A stretch of DNA of 64,000 nucleotides from Gnetum montanum (lineage: Eukaryota > Streptophyta > Gnetopsida > Gnetales > Gnetaceae), in NCBI GenBank assembly GCA_015680685.1, contig MNCI01002109.1, forward strand, positions 64,370 to 128,369, written 5' to 3'. Position 1 is the stretch's first letter, and each line of letters opens with the position of its first letter. Positions 12,084 through 22,308 of the stretch are shown piece by piece. Below the pieces are notes generated by a model. That model did no database searches. It was not told where the DNA came from and saw only the letters and a list, made by a program, of their open reading frames with translations. The position numbers were made by a program, and so were the translations under genes.

Positions 12084-12436
12084 TGATAAAAACAATAGTG
12101 TTAATAACTACAATATCATAGCCTTGCTTACATCATCATATATGTGATGTAGTGGGTCCTAGTCTCCATTATAAATACCAACCTATTGTTTTATCAAACA
12201 AAGAATCTTTCATAAACATTTAGGCCAATTATTGTAGTTTTTTTTCATGATTTAGACTTGGCAATAGAGTGAATGCTAGCATGTGATGTGAAATAGTTGT
12301 ACCGAATCTTTATTCAAGTGGATTATTCTTAGGCATAATTCATGATCAGAAATAAAGATCAAGATTTTTTTCCACCATTGCAACATTCTACTTAGCTCAA
12401 TTTTACTTCACTTTTACTTAGTTTAAGTTTACCTAT
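12084..12436 (+). repeat. Family B LTR 2, segment 1 of 4
   Basis: 5' part of the second LTR, aligning with about 8,194-8,545 of LTR 1. It includes a TATA-like ATTATAAATACC (about 12,170-12,181) and a CAATAAAG-like signal in GAAATAAAGATC. The LTR is broken at 12,436 by element A1 and continues at 19,179, 20,301 and 30,729. Summed length is about 850 bp against 797 bp for LTR 1. Confidence 0.8.
12432..12436. repeat. Target-site duplication CCTAT, left copy (A1)
   Basis: CCTAT before the A1 5' LTR is repeated exactly at 19,174-19,178 after the 3' LTR. This fixes both ends of A1. Confidence 0.9.
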
Positions 12437-13239
12437 TGATGGGATGTGATATAGCATGGGTCGCAATATCACGTATGCGATATTGCGTCTTCCCCTGCAA
12501 TATCGCATACACGATATTGCAATGCACCATCATATCTATAAATAAGAGGCAACTCTCCCTTGTTTCATCATCCTAGGCTAGACAGTAGGGAACCTCTGGC
12601 AGATTGATCACTCCAGAGATAGAATATTTTCCATGTGCCTGCAGTAAGAGTCCTAAAGTGAACAGATCTTTATTCAAGCAAACATTGTACCTGAACACAA
12701 GTTTGTGTGCGGCAATAAAGAGGAGCTTCTTGGATAAACCTTGTAGTACATGGAATAGGCTAATTAGGATTTTCTTTATTGTTATTTAATTATTTTATTA
12801 TCTCTCGCAACCCTTCTCTCCTAGTTAAGTGCCTCAGTACAACCACTTCGAGCACATGCGTTACGCTTGGTGATCCTAGCAATGATTAGCGTTTGGTAGC
12901 CAAGGTTGCATCGGTTCAAGATGTGTACGGTAAGTGGGAATGGATGCTGATGCTAGGTTAATTTAGACTTAGTTCATTAGTTAGAGTTAGTAATTAGTTT
13001 CTCTACCCTTCACCTTATTAGCATAGGAGACAAAAACATAAAAACTATAAAAATGATATACCTCAGACTTGCTTAACCATACACCGTGACAACTACAAGT
13101 AAGTCTGGGAAAACAACAAATGATTAACCCTAAGTGTTCCACGAGGCATGTAGGCATTTAGTCTATGGAGTTCGACCGGATCGTGTGTGCTACGCTCATA
13201 TTCATATGGTTGAGTGTAGGGGTATCTTGCCACTCAACA
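12437..13239 (+). repeat. A1 5' LTR
   Basis: 803 bp, TGATGGGATG to CCACTCAACA. U3 (12,468-12,522) is a cluster of GCAATATCGC/GCGATATTGC-type palindromes. A TATA box (TCTATAAATAAG, about 12,535-12,546) and CAATAAAG (about 12,713-12,720) follow. The LTR ends one base before the primer site. Confidence 0.9.
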
Positions 13240-13240
13240 T

Positions 13241-13258
13241 TGGCGTCGTTGCCGGGGA
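13241..13258 (+). other. Primer-binding site, tRNA-Asp type (A1)
   Basis: TGGCGTCGTTGCCGGGGA. It differs by one C-to-T change from the site TGGCGCCGTTGCCGGGGA complementary to the 3' end of plant tRNA-Asp and used by Athila-type elements. Confidence 0.9.
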
Positions 13259-13381
13259 CTAAGTGTTTGTGAGTCAAGTAGAACATAGGATATCACTCAC
13301 ATCGTTGGGAGCCTAAATGAACCTTCAGGTTAATTAACAGAAAAATTTATATAACGGTGAGATAGCACACTGATAAATAAC

Positions 13382-15803
13382 AATTTCTTCTTCTAACAAA
13401 AGCAACTCACCACCTAGGGATAATACAAGAAACAGTCAGTAATCAAAAACACATAACCAAAATCAACCAAGTCCTCAACAATACCAAATAGTCTATACTC
13501 ATCCCGATGAGTATATTCCATACTTTACCTTTATCCTCCATCAAGACGAATAGCTGTGATGGAGAGATTTGCAAGGTAACATTGTGTTACCCTCAAATCG
13601 ATCAGTTCCAAACATGCTTCTTCGTGCTTTGGCACAGATAGGCATGATAGAATTATATGCTGAATATGTTGTAGAAGAATTTGACATGAGGGATTATCAT
13701 CCCACAGAAGCACAACGTATCAGGGACTCATAGCAGGAGAGCCAACATACACTGTTGAAGGGTAAAGGTCTGCACGTCCTTGGTGAAATAGGAGATGGTG
13801 AACCCATTATAACGGGTTCTCTATCAAATGATGTTTCCCCTCCTAATGATCGTGAGGAGGTGGGGTATCAGAACTTAAGCTCAACGATACATAACACTGG
13901 TTCTGATCCCCGTGAACACCAACTATTCACAGAGGGAACAACAACTCATGATAAGGATGGGCACTTAGATCATCATCATGATCAGGGCCATAGCAGCCGA
14001 AGAGAAGGTAAGAAGCACCATCATGGCGATGGTTCCCCTTCTTCTTCTCCTTCATCTCATCACTCACCCTCTCCTTCCAGATCTGGGCACAGCCATCATG
14101 AACATAACGGTGAGGATACAGGTAGAAAAAATGAGAGACCTCAATAGGAAAGTCGAGAGAGAGGACAAGGGCATGCATGAAGGGAAAGTAGGAAGCAACG
14201 AAGACATCACAGGCATCATGAAAGAAATAATCATGACGAGCCCCTACTCGCAACCTGAAGTATGCTCGATATCACAGAGGTAGTAAGAATTCCAACAAGG
14301 CATCAAAAGGATAGTCAAATCAAATGCTTAGACATTAACAATATTCCATGCTTTGAGGGGGAATATAACTCAGATCCACAACATCATTTACAAGCATTCC
14401 ATGATGCCTGTGCCTTGCAGAACATAGAAAATGAGTGGCAAAAACTTAAGTTGTTTCCCAGGACACTCACCAAAGAAGTAGAGAGTTGGTACTGGTCCTT
14501 AGAACCAGAAACCATCAAGAGGTGGAGTACGATGTTAGAACTCTTCAATGATAAGTATCAAACATACTCCAGAGTGTCTAATTTGCGTAAGCAGATCCAA
14601 ATATGAAAGCAAGGTACTTATGAACCCTTGGATGTTGCCATGGGCCGCTACTACGCATTGTTACATCATTGCCCAGGCCATGGATATGCTCAACGGGACC
14701 AACTTTTCCACATCGTAGATGGGCTCAGACATGAAACTAGGAGAATCCTTGGGACTTATGCCCAAGTGAAACTATCAGAACTTAGAGCCCATGAAGTACA
14801 TCGCTTGTTGGAGCAAGTAGCAAAAGAAGAAGGTGAGCTACGCAAAAGGGAAAGTGCGGAAGAATACAATTGTGATCCCTCCCTTCAGAAGAAGGGAGTA
14901 AGATTTTGTGATGAGGAGGATGATTCATCACTCGAAGAGTTGGTGAACCAAAAAACCTTGCCAATTCAAAAACTAACAATAGAAGTATCGGCTAAGGTAG
15001 ACCAACTATGGGATTCCTTAGACTCTAGACTTAAAACAGTCTTGAAAATCGTAGAAGAGTCTAAGGTGGAACGAAGTAGTGACAAAGGTAAGACAAAGTG
15101 GAGATATTTAGGCCCTACACATAACAAGGGTAAGCGGTAAATTACTATCTCTGATGAAGTTGTGGACTCAAACACAGACGATGACGGTGGATGTGAGATC
15201 TTCCAATATGATCATCCTAAGGGATGTTGTCCAATCATCTCACATCTACAGGAGTCTGGGGTGTATGCACTTAATCCAAGACTTAACCAATGGAAGACAC
15301 CCCAAAGGTTACCCTATCCACAAGGTAACCCAAGGTAGTTCCACCAATCCTTAACATACTATCCAAGTGGAACTCCACCACAACCCATCGAACAGAATCA
15401 ATAGTGGCAATACCCACAGTCATGGGGGATGCCACCGTTGGCACAACAGTACCCTTACTGGCAGCCAGACCCATATGGATATTATGTGCAGCAGCTGGTT
15501 TCTCCAAGTGACTCTATGGGTCACACAACTCCCCAATGTCACTACCAAGTTCGAGAGTACTTTAGGAGGACCCCTTCTCCTTCAGGAGACATTCCACATT
15601 CATCCCATCCTCCAAATCCATCTGCACCTCTTCCACCTATAGTTCCCATACCTCCTACTTCAACAATGCAAGGGGAACTCCCTACTCAACCACAGCAACG
15701 AAACGCTACGAGAGCAGTAAACATTCAACCCACTACTAGTTCTGACAACTGTAAAAAGAGAAGATCTTTCTTTAGAACCAGAAGCCTAGACAAGCTCTCA
15801 TAA
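13382..15803 (+). pseudogene. A1 gag with proline-rich tail
   Basis: Homologous to the gag of A2, where the start ATG survives (50,879); in A1 that codon is lost. Parts in order: an N-terminal part with HPDEYI (about 13,500) and ALAQIGM; a His/Ser-rich low-complexity segment (13,930-14,100); the gag core in two open segments, 14,262-14,606 and 14,628-15,140, including FEGEYNSDPQHHLQAFHDAC and LFPRTLTKEVESWYWSL; a Glu/Lys-rich helical tail; and a Pro/Gln/Tyr-rich stretch (15,367-15,803). One TGA separates the two core segments. It would form the nucleocapsid-like particle of the element. A canonical CCHC knuckle is not evident. Confidence 0.8.
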
Positions 15804-15806
15804 CAA

Positions 15807-16715
15807 GTGGTTGAGTCCACAAACACTCCTCCACCAAACAAAACTTCGAAGCACCCTTCAGTCCAACAACAAAGCTGTAGGCATATGGTTATGTTAACGT
15901 ATACCATAACCAACTGGATCAAGGTAGGCCACCTTCCCAGGAAACTATCTGACCCTAGGAGTCCCCTAATTTATTTAAAAATCACCAGGAACAAACATCA
16001 TAAGGCTCTTCTTGACTCAAGTTCCGGAGTCAACTTAATTTCACAAGAAATGTATCAAGCCTGGAACCTTCCCTAACTTAAGAAGAGCAACATTCAACTA
16101 GAGCTAGTTGACCAGTCCATCACCATTCCCTTGGGATTGGTGGAGGACATAGTTACCACTGTGTGTGGTTGGTCATACCTAGTCGATTTCTTGGTGATTG
16201 AAGTTAACAACAACGAAGGGGACTTTCCAATCATAATGGGAGGGCCATGGCTAAGTATAGTAGATGTGTACCTAGGGATCCATGATCTTTCCTTGTAGAT
16301 ATCTAAGATAAACATATATGGAAAGATCAAGAAGAAGAGATTTTTATGCATCACATACGGTGACTCAGAGGGTGATGACATGGAAGAATGTTCAGCATCT
16401 CTTCCATGTAATCAGTGTGCCCAGGAAATACAAATTCAAAGGTGCCTGTATGTAGCAACCACACCAGTAGTAGACACCCCGTGGTTGATAGCTACTAGGA
16501 AGAGCAAACCAATATGCACTGAACGAATTGAGGAAACTCATGCTAACAATGAAGGCATAGATACATTGGAATATGAGCATCGCCAACTTCCACCCCTTAA
16601 CCTAAAAACATCAATCAGGAGAAGTTGGGCACTGTTACAAAATTCAAAAAAGCGCTCATTATTATGGATCTCTCCCTTTCCATTTAGTCATGGGGGAGAT
16701 GGCCACCTATGCTGA
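15807..16715 (+). pseudogene. A1 retropepsin-type protease region
   Basis: LLDSSSGVNLISQEMYQ at about 16,010-16,060 matches the start of a retrotransposon aspartic protease, but the Gly after Asp-Ser is Ser, a change that would inactivate it. The flap region and FPIIMGGPWLSIVD follow at about 16,220-16,265, the counterpart of the conserved (Leu/Met)-Gly-x-Pro-Trp-Leu. One TAA and one TAG interrupt it. After the protease an unassigned acidic tail (16,380-16,715) contains two Cys pairs (LPCNQCAQ) and ends at the minisatellite. The A2 copy (53,585-54,160) matches closely, so the tail is a real part of the protein. Confidence 0.8.
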
Positions 16716-16734
16716 TCATTGGAGGTCCTCAGTT

Positions 16735-16905
16735 CTTTTTAGTTTTTATTTTACACATTTTTGTTTTACATGTTTTTGTTTTACACATTTTTGTTTTACA
16801 AGTTTTTGTTTTACACGTTTTTGTCTTACACATTTTTGTCTTACATGTTTTTGTTTTATAGTTTTTTGTTTTACACGTTTTTTTTTTTACAAATTTCTTT
16901 AACTT
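16735..16905 (+). repeat. TTTTGTTTTACA minisatellite in A1
   Basis: Around ten tandem units of about 16-17 bp, consensus TTTTTGTTTTACACG, with small variation. The same array lies at the same place in A2 (54,186-54,372), so it is a family feature and not a chance expansion. The Phe/Cys/Thr-rich open frames across it come from the repeat. Confidence 0.85.
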
Positions 16906-18675
16906 TTCTTGTTTTTGTTTTACAACAACGTTATACTTTTCCATTTTTTATGTGTGTTTGTGTGTGTGTTACCATCTTGTAAGTTCGTCACCCAATAAGT
17001 GTTCTTCACAATGGTATGAACTGCTTTCTTATTGATTGCTAATGTTTGGATTTTACCTTAAAGTGATGATGTTGATACTAAGGTATGTTCTTTTGATATG
17101 GCAGGAAATGAGTCCACTTCATCCATTCATCCACCAGTTTCTATGGTCTCTCTTGGCTTGGAAATGTACAATCCCTTTCAAATAAGAACTTTAACAAATT
17201 GGTGATTAGGTACTTCTCAAACCAAGGAAGAACTCAAGGATTGAAAAGGGTGTGACTTCAAGGGAACTTGATGCATTTGTGTTGGCCATTCTCTTGGGTG
17301 CTTGGATGTTTTCTTCTTGAGTTTTCTTGCCATTCTGATGTTACCTAATCATTGGGAAGCTAAGCAAATAAAAATAAGAATTCTTTGCATGGTGTGGTTC
17401 TCACACATAAAAACACAAAAAAAAAAAGAAAAAAAAATTGAGAATTCAAAGCACACCTTAGACGAAATAATCACTTGGGCTACAAGCACTAGTTATGGAA
17501 CTAAAAATGTTCCCTCTAACTAAGGCCCTTCTCGCTTCCCATTCTCTCCTCATTCATTTCATCGGAATGGTGGTGGCTCTTGGAGGAGGCATTCTTATTA
17601 TTCAAGTGGATGGTTTGGCCAAGTGCGTTGATGCGAAGTCACTGGATGTGGTTTGTTTGAGGCTGGAGTTGAAATGAGATTTTCCAAGTCACGTTAATCA
17701 TGCTACACACAAGGGGCTGTACACCACCTTGTTCTTGGGATTCCATTCCATTCTCTTCTCTCCACCCTTCTCTCCATTGTTCACCTCATTTTCGGTTGTA
17801 TCATTAGTGTATATTTTAGTTGACACATTTTTTTCTTTTTGGTAAACTCTTCCAGTTAAGACTTTAACTCTTATTCCAAAGGACATTCCTAGAGCCTACA
17901 AACTCTTTGAATGTGGATTTGTTAGGGCATTAAGGGCATGAGCCTGCTTTGGAGAGGACCCACTGACATTCCTATTTGGTGCACCAGTTAAACTCTTTTC
18001 CCTAACATTTTGCAATTAATTATATTTTGTTCATTTCCATCTTGACATCCATTTCATCGATGTCTTAGTTGTCTCTTTTTATCCATCTTCTTGTTCTTAT
18101 TCTTTCTCCATTCTATTGCTACCAAAGGTTCGCAACATGGGGATACGGGGCCCAATTTTTTCGATTTTCTCCTAACCCTTACACCTTCAGTAGTCATCCT
18201 TATTATATCTCCATATCTGTATCAGCCATACCACAACCTAGCCAATGGAACTTACATCGAAGCAAGGTATCAATTACATGATAATTCATCTTCCCTTGCT
18301 AATACAAGACTGTGTTTTGTGTGTAGATGATGATCATACAACAATGGATTGGATCTGGAGAGAACGCTTGGAATGGAGCAATGCTGGAAGTAGCTATGCC
18401 AGGAGCAAGATCGATGGCGCACTTACGGATGGACAATGAAAGACGCAATCTTGGCATTGGCAGCAGCAACACTTCTTTCTCTCTCTCTTTCTCAGCTGCC
18501 AACTAAGGCCTAATGTCAATGTAATAAGGTGTTCACCCTTGTTATCATGAACACCAGTTGTTAAGTCTTGTAATGATGATACGTTCACATGTCATCCCAT
18601 TAGATCCATTTGAGTCAATAATCCCATACCTTCCTGATATTATTGTAAGGAACTCAAGGACGAGTTTTCATTTAG
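16906..18675 (+). other. A1 3' internal region, no polymerase
   Basis: About 1.8 kb between the minisatellite and the polypurine tract. It contains short open frames (for example 17,495-17,677 and 18,069-18,330), none with a recognisable domain. The reversed A3 element (60,525-62,354) carries an alignable version, for instance the stretch around 17,701-17,760 against 61,510-61,575. The region is therefore a conserved family component, possibly a packaging or transcript-processing segment. It replaces the polymerase genes of an autonomous element. Confidence 0.6.
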
Positions 18676-18686
18676 TCATGGGGGTA
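18676..18686 (+). other. A1 polypurine tract
   Basis: TCATGGGGGTA directly before the 3' LTR, preceded by AACTCAAGGACGAGTTTTC. Confidence 0.8.
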
Positions 18687-19173
18687 TGATGGGACGCGAT
18701 GTCGCGTCTTCCCTGTGATATCACATTTTTATTATCTCTTGCAACCCTTCTCCCCTAGTTAAGTGCCTCAGTACAACCACTTTGAGCACATGCGTTATGC
18801 TTGGTGATCCCAGCAACGATTAGTGTTTGGTAGCCAAGGTTGCATCGGTTCAGGGTGTGTATGGTAAGTGAGAATAGATGCTGACGCTAGGTTAATTTAG
18901 ACTTAGTTCATTAGTTAGAGTTAGTAATTAGTTTCTCTATCCTTCACCTTGTTAGCATAGAAGACAAAAACATAAAAACTATAAAAATCATATACCTTAG
19001 ACTTGCTTAATCATACACTGTGACAACTACAAGTAAGTCTAGGAAAACAACGAATGATTAACCCTAAGTGTTCCATGAGGTATGTAGGCACTTAGTCTGC
19101 GGAGTTCGACCAGATCATGTGTGCTACGCTCGTATTTGTATGTTTGAGTGTAGGGGTATCTCACCACTCATCA
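18687..19173 (+). repeat. A1 3' LTR, internally deleted
   Basis: 487 bp against 803 bp for the 5' LTR. The start (TGATGGGACGCGATGTCGCG) and everything from TTATTATCTCT onward align, but about 300 bp are missing in between, including the TATA box and poly(A) signal. It ends CCACTCATCA and is followed by the CCTAT duplication. Confidence 0.9.
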
Positions 19174-19178
19174 CCTAT
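19174..19178. repeat. Target-site duplication CCTAT, right copy (A1)
   Basis: Exact repeat of 12,432-12,436. Confidence 0.9.
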
Positions 19179-19428
19179 CAACATGTTTACCATACTTAAG
19201 TACTTTACTTTTTCTTATATCTTTTAGTAAGGTGATATAAGTACGATTGGTTTTGAGCATGTAGTATAATTGTTTGGTAACCCAATGGTGAGTTTACTTG
19301 ATTTGCTCAGTAGTGGATTTTCTTGGTAATTTGAGTGACAATTACATGAGCCCTTAACATGTATGATAAGCCAAGAGCATATTCTTATCACCATAGGCTA
19401 GCATAGATTTACATTTTTTTATACTTAG
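19179..19428 (+). repeat. Family B LTR 2, segment 2 of 4
   Basis: Continues LTR 2 after A1. The shared stretches include TCA-CATAGGCTAG-ATAGATTT, matching LTR 1 around 8,700-8,725. It ends in CTTAG, the target duplication of the solo LTR. Confidence 0.75.
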
Positions 19429-20295
19429 TGATGAGTAGCAAGTAGTCCCTTTGCTCAACCATATGAATCACATGCATTTACTAGCAATCCAGTCAAATTT
19501 TGTGGACTTAGCCCCTAAGTGTACTGATAGACAAAGATAATACCATGAGAGTTATGGTTGTTGTCTTATTGGCTTTCAATTGTGTAAGATCATTTGTATG
19601 GGTAAGTATAAACAAAGGCACATGATATTTTTTTATATTTATTATATTTTATTTATTTAATCTAAGTATGAAATAAAGATAATTAATGGAAATTTAACTA
19701 TTTAACCATCTAATGATCCTTAATCTAACTAGCCTAACATAAGCATCTAGGCCTACTTTTCATTCACATCCTAGACTCATCTTAACACTACTAGGTTACC
19801 AAGGATCTATCATTGGGTAGACCAAATAGCCACTGCTGGGATTACCAAGCATTAAACAGTATGTTCGAAGTCATTGTACTTATGTGTTGTTATTAAGTGC
19901 ATTAATTAACTAAATACATGAATGCAAATTACATGAATAATAAAGTGCATAGAAATAAACATTAATCTATTTTAAGTGTTATAAAGAGTTCGAAGAATCA
20001 TGTCTTTATTGTCATCACATCAAAGTGTCCAAGTATAATGATGCTTGAATACAGATTCATACAATTTTTAAAGTCCTACTGCAAGCACTTAGAAAATATT
20101 CTAACTCTAAGCCAAGAAAACTGCAAGACCTCAACTATGCTATTGACTTAATGTGCCATAAATATGATGCATACACACATTTATATAGGCATGACATGGT
20201 ACTACGTCGATGCATCTACATCGATGCATCAAACCATGCGTTGACAAGGCTATGTCGATGATGTCCATCAATGTAGCCAGTCAAATGATTTATCA
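19429..20295 (-). repeat. Solo LTR of a family B relative
   Basis: 867 bp, reversed. Read on the minus strand it starts TGATAAATCATTTGAC, like family B, and ends CTACTCATCA. It has a TATA box (CCTATATAAATG, about 20,182-20,195) and CAATAAAGACATG (about 20,005-20,020). The exact 5-bp repeat CTTAG flanks it (19,424-19,428 and 20,296-20,300). No internal region is present, so it is the product of LTR-LTR recombination. Confidence 0.8.
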
Positions 20296-20448
20296 CTTAG
20301 ACTTAGACTTCATTTTAATTTTCATTAAGTTGACATTTAGGACAATTAAAGTCTAACATCAATGTATCATATGCCTCATCAAGAGTTAAACAATACAACT
20401 TGAACTTCATTAACTTAACATGAGAAGAGAACAATCACAAATTGAATC
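20274..20448 (+). repeat. Direct duplication of about 175 bp, left copy
   Basis: From TAGCCAGTCAAATGAT to TTGAATC. It matches 30,551-30,728 with about nine substitutions and a 3-bp indel. It includes the last 22 bp of the solo LTR, its CTTAG duplication and LTR 2 sequence. It borders the viral insertion. Confidence 0.85.
20301..20448 (+). repeat. Family B LTR 2, segment 3 of 4
   Basis: Continues LTR 2 after the solo LTR. It is repeated almost unchanged at about 30,578-30,728 on the other side of the viral insertion. Confidence 0.75.
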
Positions 20449-21425
20449 TCTAAAATCTGCAACACTTTCTTCAAATCATCATGGAATTCTCGTAGCATCC
20501 TAAAACCCATGGTGCACTTAGATGAAAAATACAATGAATATGTAGAAGCAACACAATAGAAACTTGGCAAGTTGCCTTGCACAACGATCGTTTTCTCAAC
20601 TCACACCTCACACTCTCACTCTTTCTTCATGATGCGTTAAATAGAAGAGAAAGACAGAATCAAAGGATAAACCTTCTTAACCAATCCTTTATTGCATCAA
20701 CTTCTACACAGACATAGCTTCTAGCTGGTACATTGTAGATCTCAAGACAACAACAAGACCTATTTAAACAAACTGCTAAAAGATCAAGCAGATTCACATA
20801 GCAAGGACTCTAACCATCATCCAAATAGCAAGAATCAAGAAGATGACTAAAGAAATCACACCAGCAATATAAACTTTATCAGGCATAATCAGACTTCTAA
20901 TTCTGACTCAAACTCTAATTATAACTCATCCAAGAGATTAAGCTCCAACCAGTGAAGGACTTCGTAACAAATTAAGACTACTAGGTTGAGGAGTAGACAA
21001 CCCTAATGCATGATTTGGTAATGCCTCTTACTTGCCCTTTACAAGAGGGGATACATGGGTATATATAGGATAGACTGACTCTATTTGCATGACTTGCATG
21101 CCAAGTAATTGGATCCTTATCTTCAGCTATTGACATCTTATCGTTATCTACTCATCGCCTTTAATATCGCTTTATGGACAAAGTAGATCTTGTAACATGT
21201 TCATGTGCAGTCGGTGTAGTTTTTAATCAGCTTTGAAAGATCTTCAAGAATATTTGATGGAGATGTTGATGATGTGGCCTCATTTGGTGGTGCTTTCTTA
21301 GGAACTATAGTTTCACTCTTGTATCATGTGACTTCTTAGTACAAGTTGATTTGTTGAAAAGACTTGCAAATCTTGTTTTCCCATTCATTACTCTGAATAA
21401 GCTCTTGGAATAAGTTTTTGGCTAA
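20449..21425 (-). promoter_or_regulatory. Viral intergenic region with TATA box and poly(A) signal
   Basis: Downstream of the last viral coding segment on the minus strand lie CCTATATATACCC (21,058-21,070) and, about 370 nt further, AATAAA (20,693-20,688). A strong TATA box followed by a nearby poly(A) signal is the layout of the 35S-type pregenomic promoter, where the terminally redundant transcript starts and ends. I did not find the initiator-Met primer site expected in the leader, so the copy probably stops short of it. Activity is unknown. Confidence 0.6.
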
Positions 21426-21665
21426 CTAATTAGTGAATAATGGACTTCTAATTAGCATGATGTTGTCTAGAACTTCCATTGTTGATAAGTGTTGAAGTAT
21501 CTTAGGTTCCAACCGACTCCATTTTAAATTTTTTATTATGCAATCTATTCTTCCTGCCATATTTACATTGAAATCTAGTGTAGCATAGTGTTTGGATATG
21601 CTCATGGTAGATTCTTGAGGAAACATCTCATGAATCCTTCTACACCATTTTACTCTATCTTCCAA
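21426..21665 (-). pseudogene. Viral C-terminal fragment, unassigned
   Basis: An open segment of 79 codons after RNase H on the same strand, with SISKHYATLDF and a Trp-Cys-Arg-Arg motif. It matches no domain I recognise. By position it is the C-terminal end of the viral polyprotein or a short following gene. Confidence 0.4.
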
Positions 21666-21854
21666 TGTTTGAACCGGTCAAGAATGCCAATCTCCATTAT
21701 CCTGCATTGGATTTTGAGAGTATTCACCTTCTAGAGAACTTTCTTCTAAATGTGTTGGCTACATCATCTTTGCTTACTACATTTTTAATTCTCTAGTCAA
21801 TACATCTAGTAAATGATTTACTACTCCAGAGATTCTTTCAATAGTAAACTTGTA

Positions 21855-22220
21855 TTAGGCCAAGAGAAATTGCCACCAGGAAAATCTTTGCAATTTTAGT
21901 GATGGCTGAATCTTTATTTTTAACAATGGTGCCAAATTTGCTGAATCTATTTGTAGAATGAATGGTTCTTCAACCAAATAGATGTAAAAATTTTCTATTC
22001 CCTTGATTGCTGCAAAAATATTTTTTTCAATAGGCCAGTAGTTTAGCTCATTCTTCTGGAATGCTCCTGAAGCATAGGCACAAATTTCTTCTTCTTCTCT
22101 TTTCTTTCCCATTCTTAGCAACACAGTGGCCAATGCATCATAGCTATCATCTGTATTTAGAATGAATGGTCCATGTAGGATGAGAGATAATGGAGGAAGA
22201 TTTTGACATTCTTTCTTCAA
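21855..22220 (-). pseudogene. Viral RNase H domain fragment
   Basis: 121 open codons. It contains a start of the RNase H fold (the DDSYDALATVLLR region), CAYASGAFQKNELNY with the usual Tyr-Ala-Ser-Gly, the catalytic Glu in PIEKNIFAAIKGIENF, and the Asp in FILQIDSANLAPLLK, ending in Trp-Trp-Gln-Phe. This pattern is typical of pararetroviral and Ty3 RNase H. In place of the first catalytic Asp it reads NTDDS, so the residue may be kept. The upstream joint to the reverse transcriptase is cut by the LTR element that ends at 22,309. Confidence 0.8.
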
Positions 22221-22303
22221 CTATTAAACTTTCTTGGTAGCTTGATGTGTTCACTGAAATGGAGTTTGATTTTTGCATCTTTGAATCTCAGTGGTTTTGT
22301 CTA

Positions 22304-22308
22304 ATAGG
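22304..22308. repeat. Probable target duplication ATAGG, left (LTR element in virus)
   Basis: ATAGG before 22,309 compares with ACAGG at 26,337-26,341: four of five bases match, as expected for an old 5-bp duplication. Confidence 0.6.

Larger units (their letters stand above)
12437..19173 (+). mobile_element. Element A1: Ty3-type gag-protease element without polymerase
   Basis: Complete at both ends: 5' LTR 12,437-13,239, primer site 13,241-13,258, gag, protease, a TTTTGTTTTACA minisatellite, about 1.8 kb of apparently non-coding sequence, polypurine tract 18,676-18,686 and 3' LTR 18,687-19,173. Perfect 5-bp target duplications (CCTAT) flank it. The tRNA-Asp type primer site is characteristic of Athila/Tat-type plant elements. 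There is no reverse transcriptase, RNase H or integrase anywhere in the 5.4-kb internal region. This matches the class called TR-GAG. Over the last roughly 160 aligned bases the LTRs differ at about 18 positions, nearly all transitions, so the insertion is old. Confidence 0.9.

Noticed and set aside
13927-14253. Minus-strand frame opposite the A1 gag, and its counterpart at 51,447-51,749
   Set aside because: Mirror of the His/Ser-rich gag segment; present in both copies only because gag is.
16690-16982. Phe/Cys/Thr-rich and Lys/Thr/Cys-rich small proteins
   Set aside because: They are translations of the TTTTGTTTTACA repeat on both strands and have no conserved start or domain.
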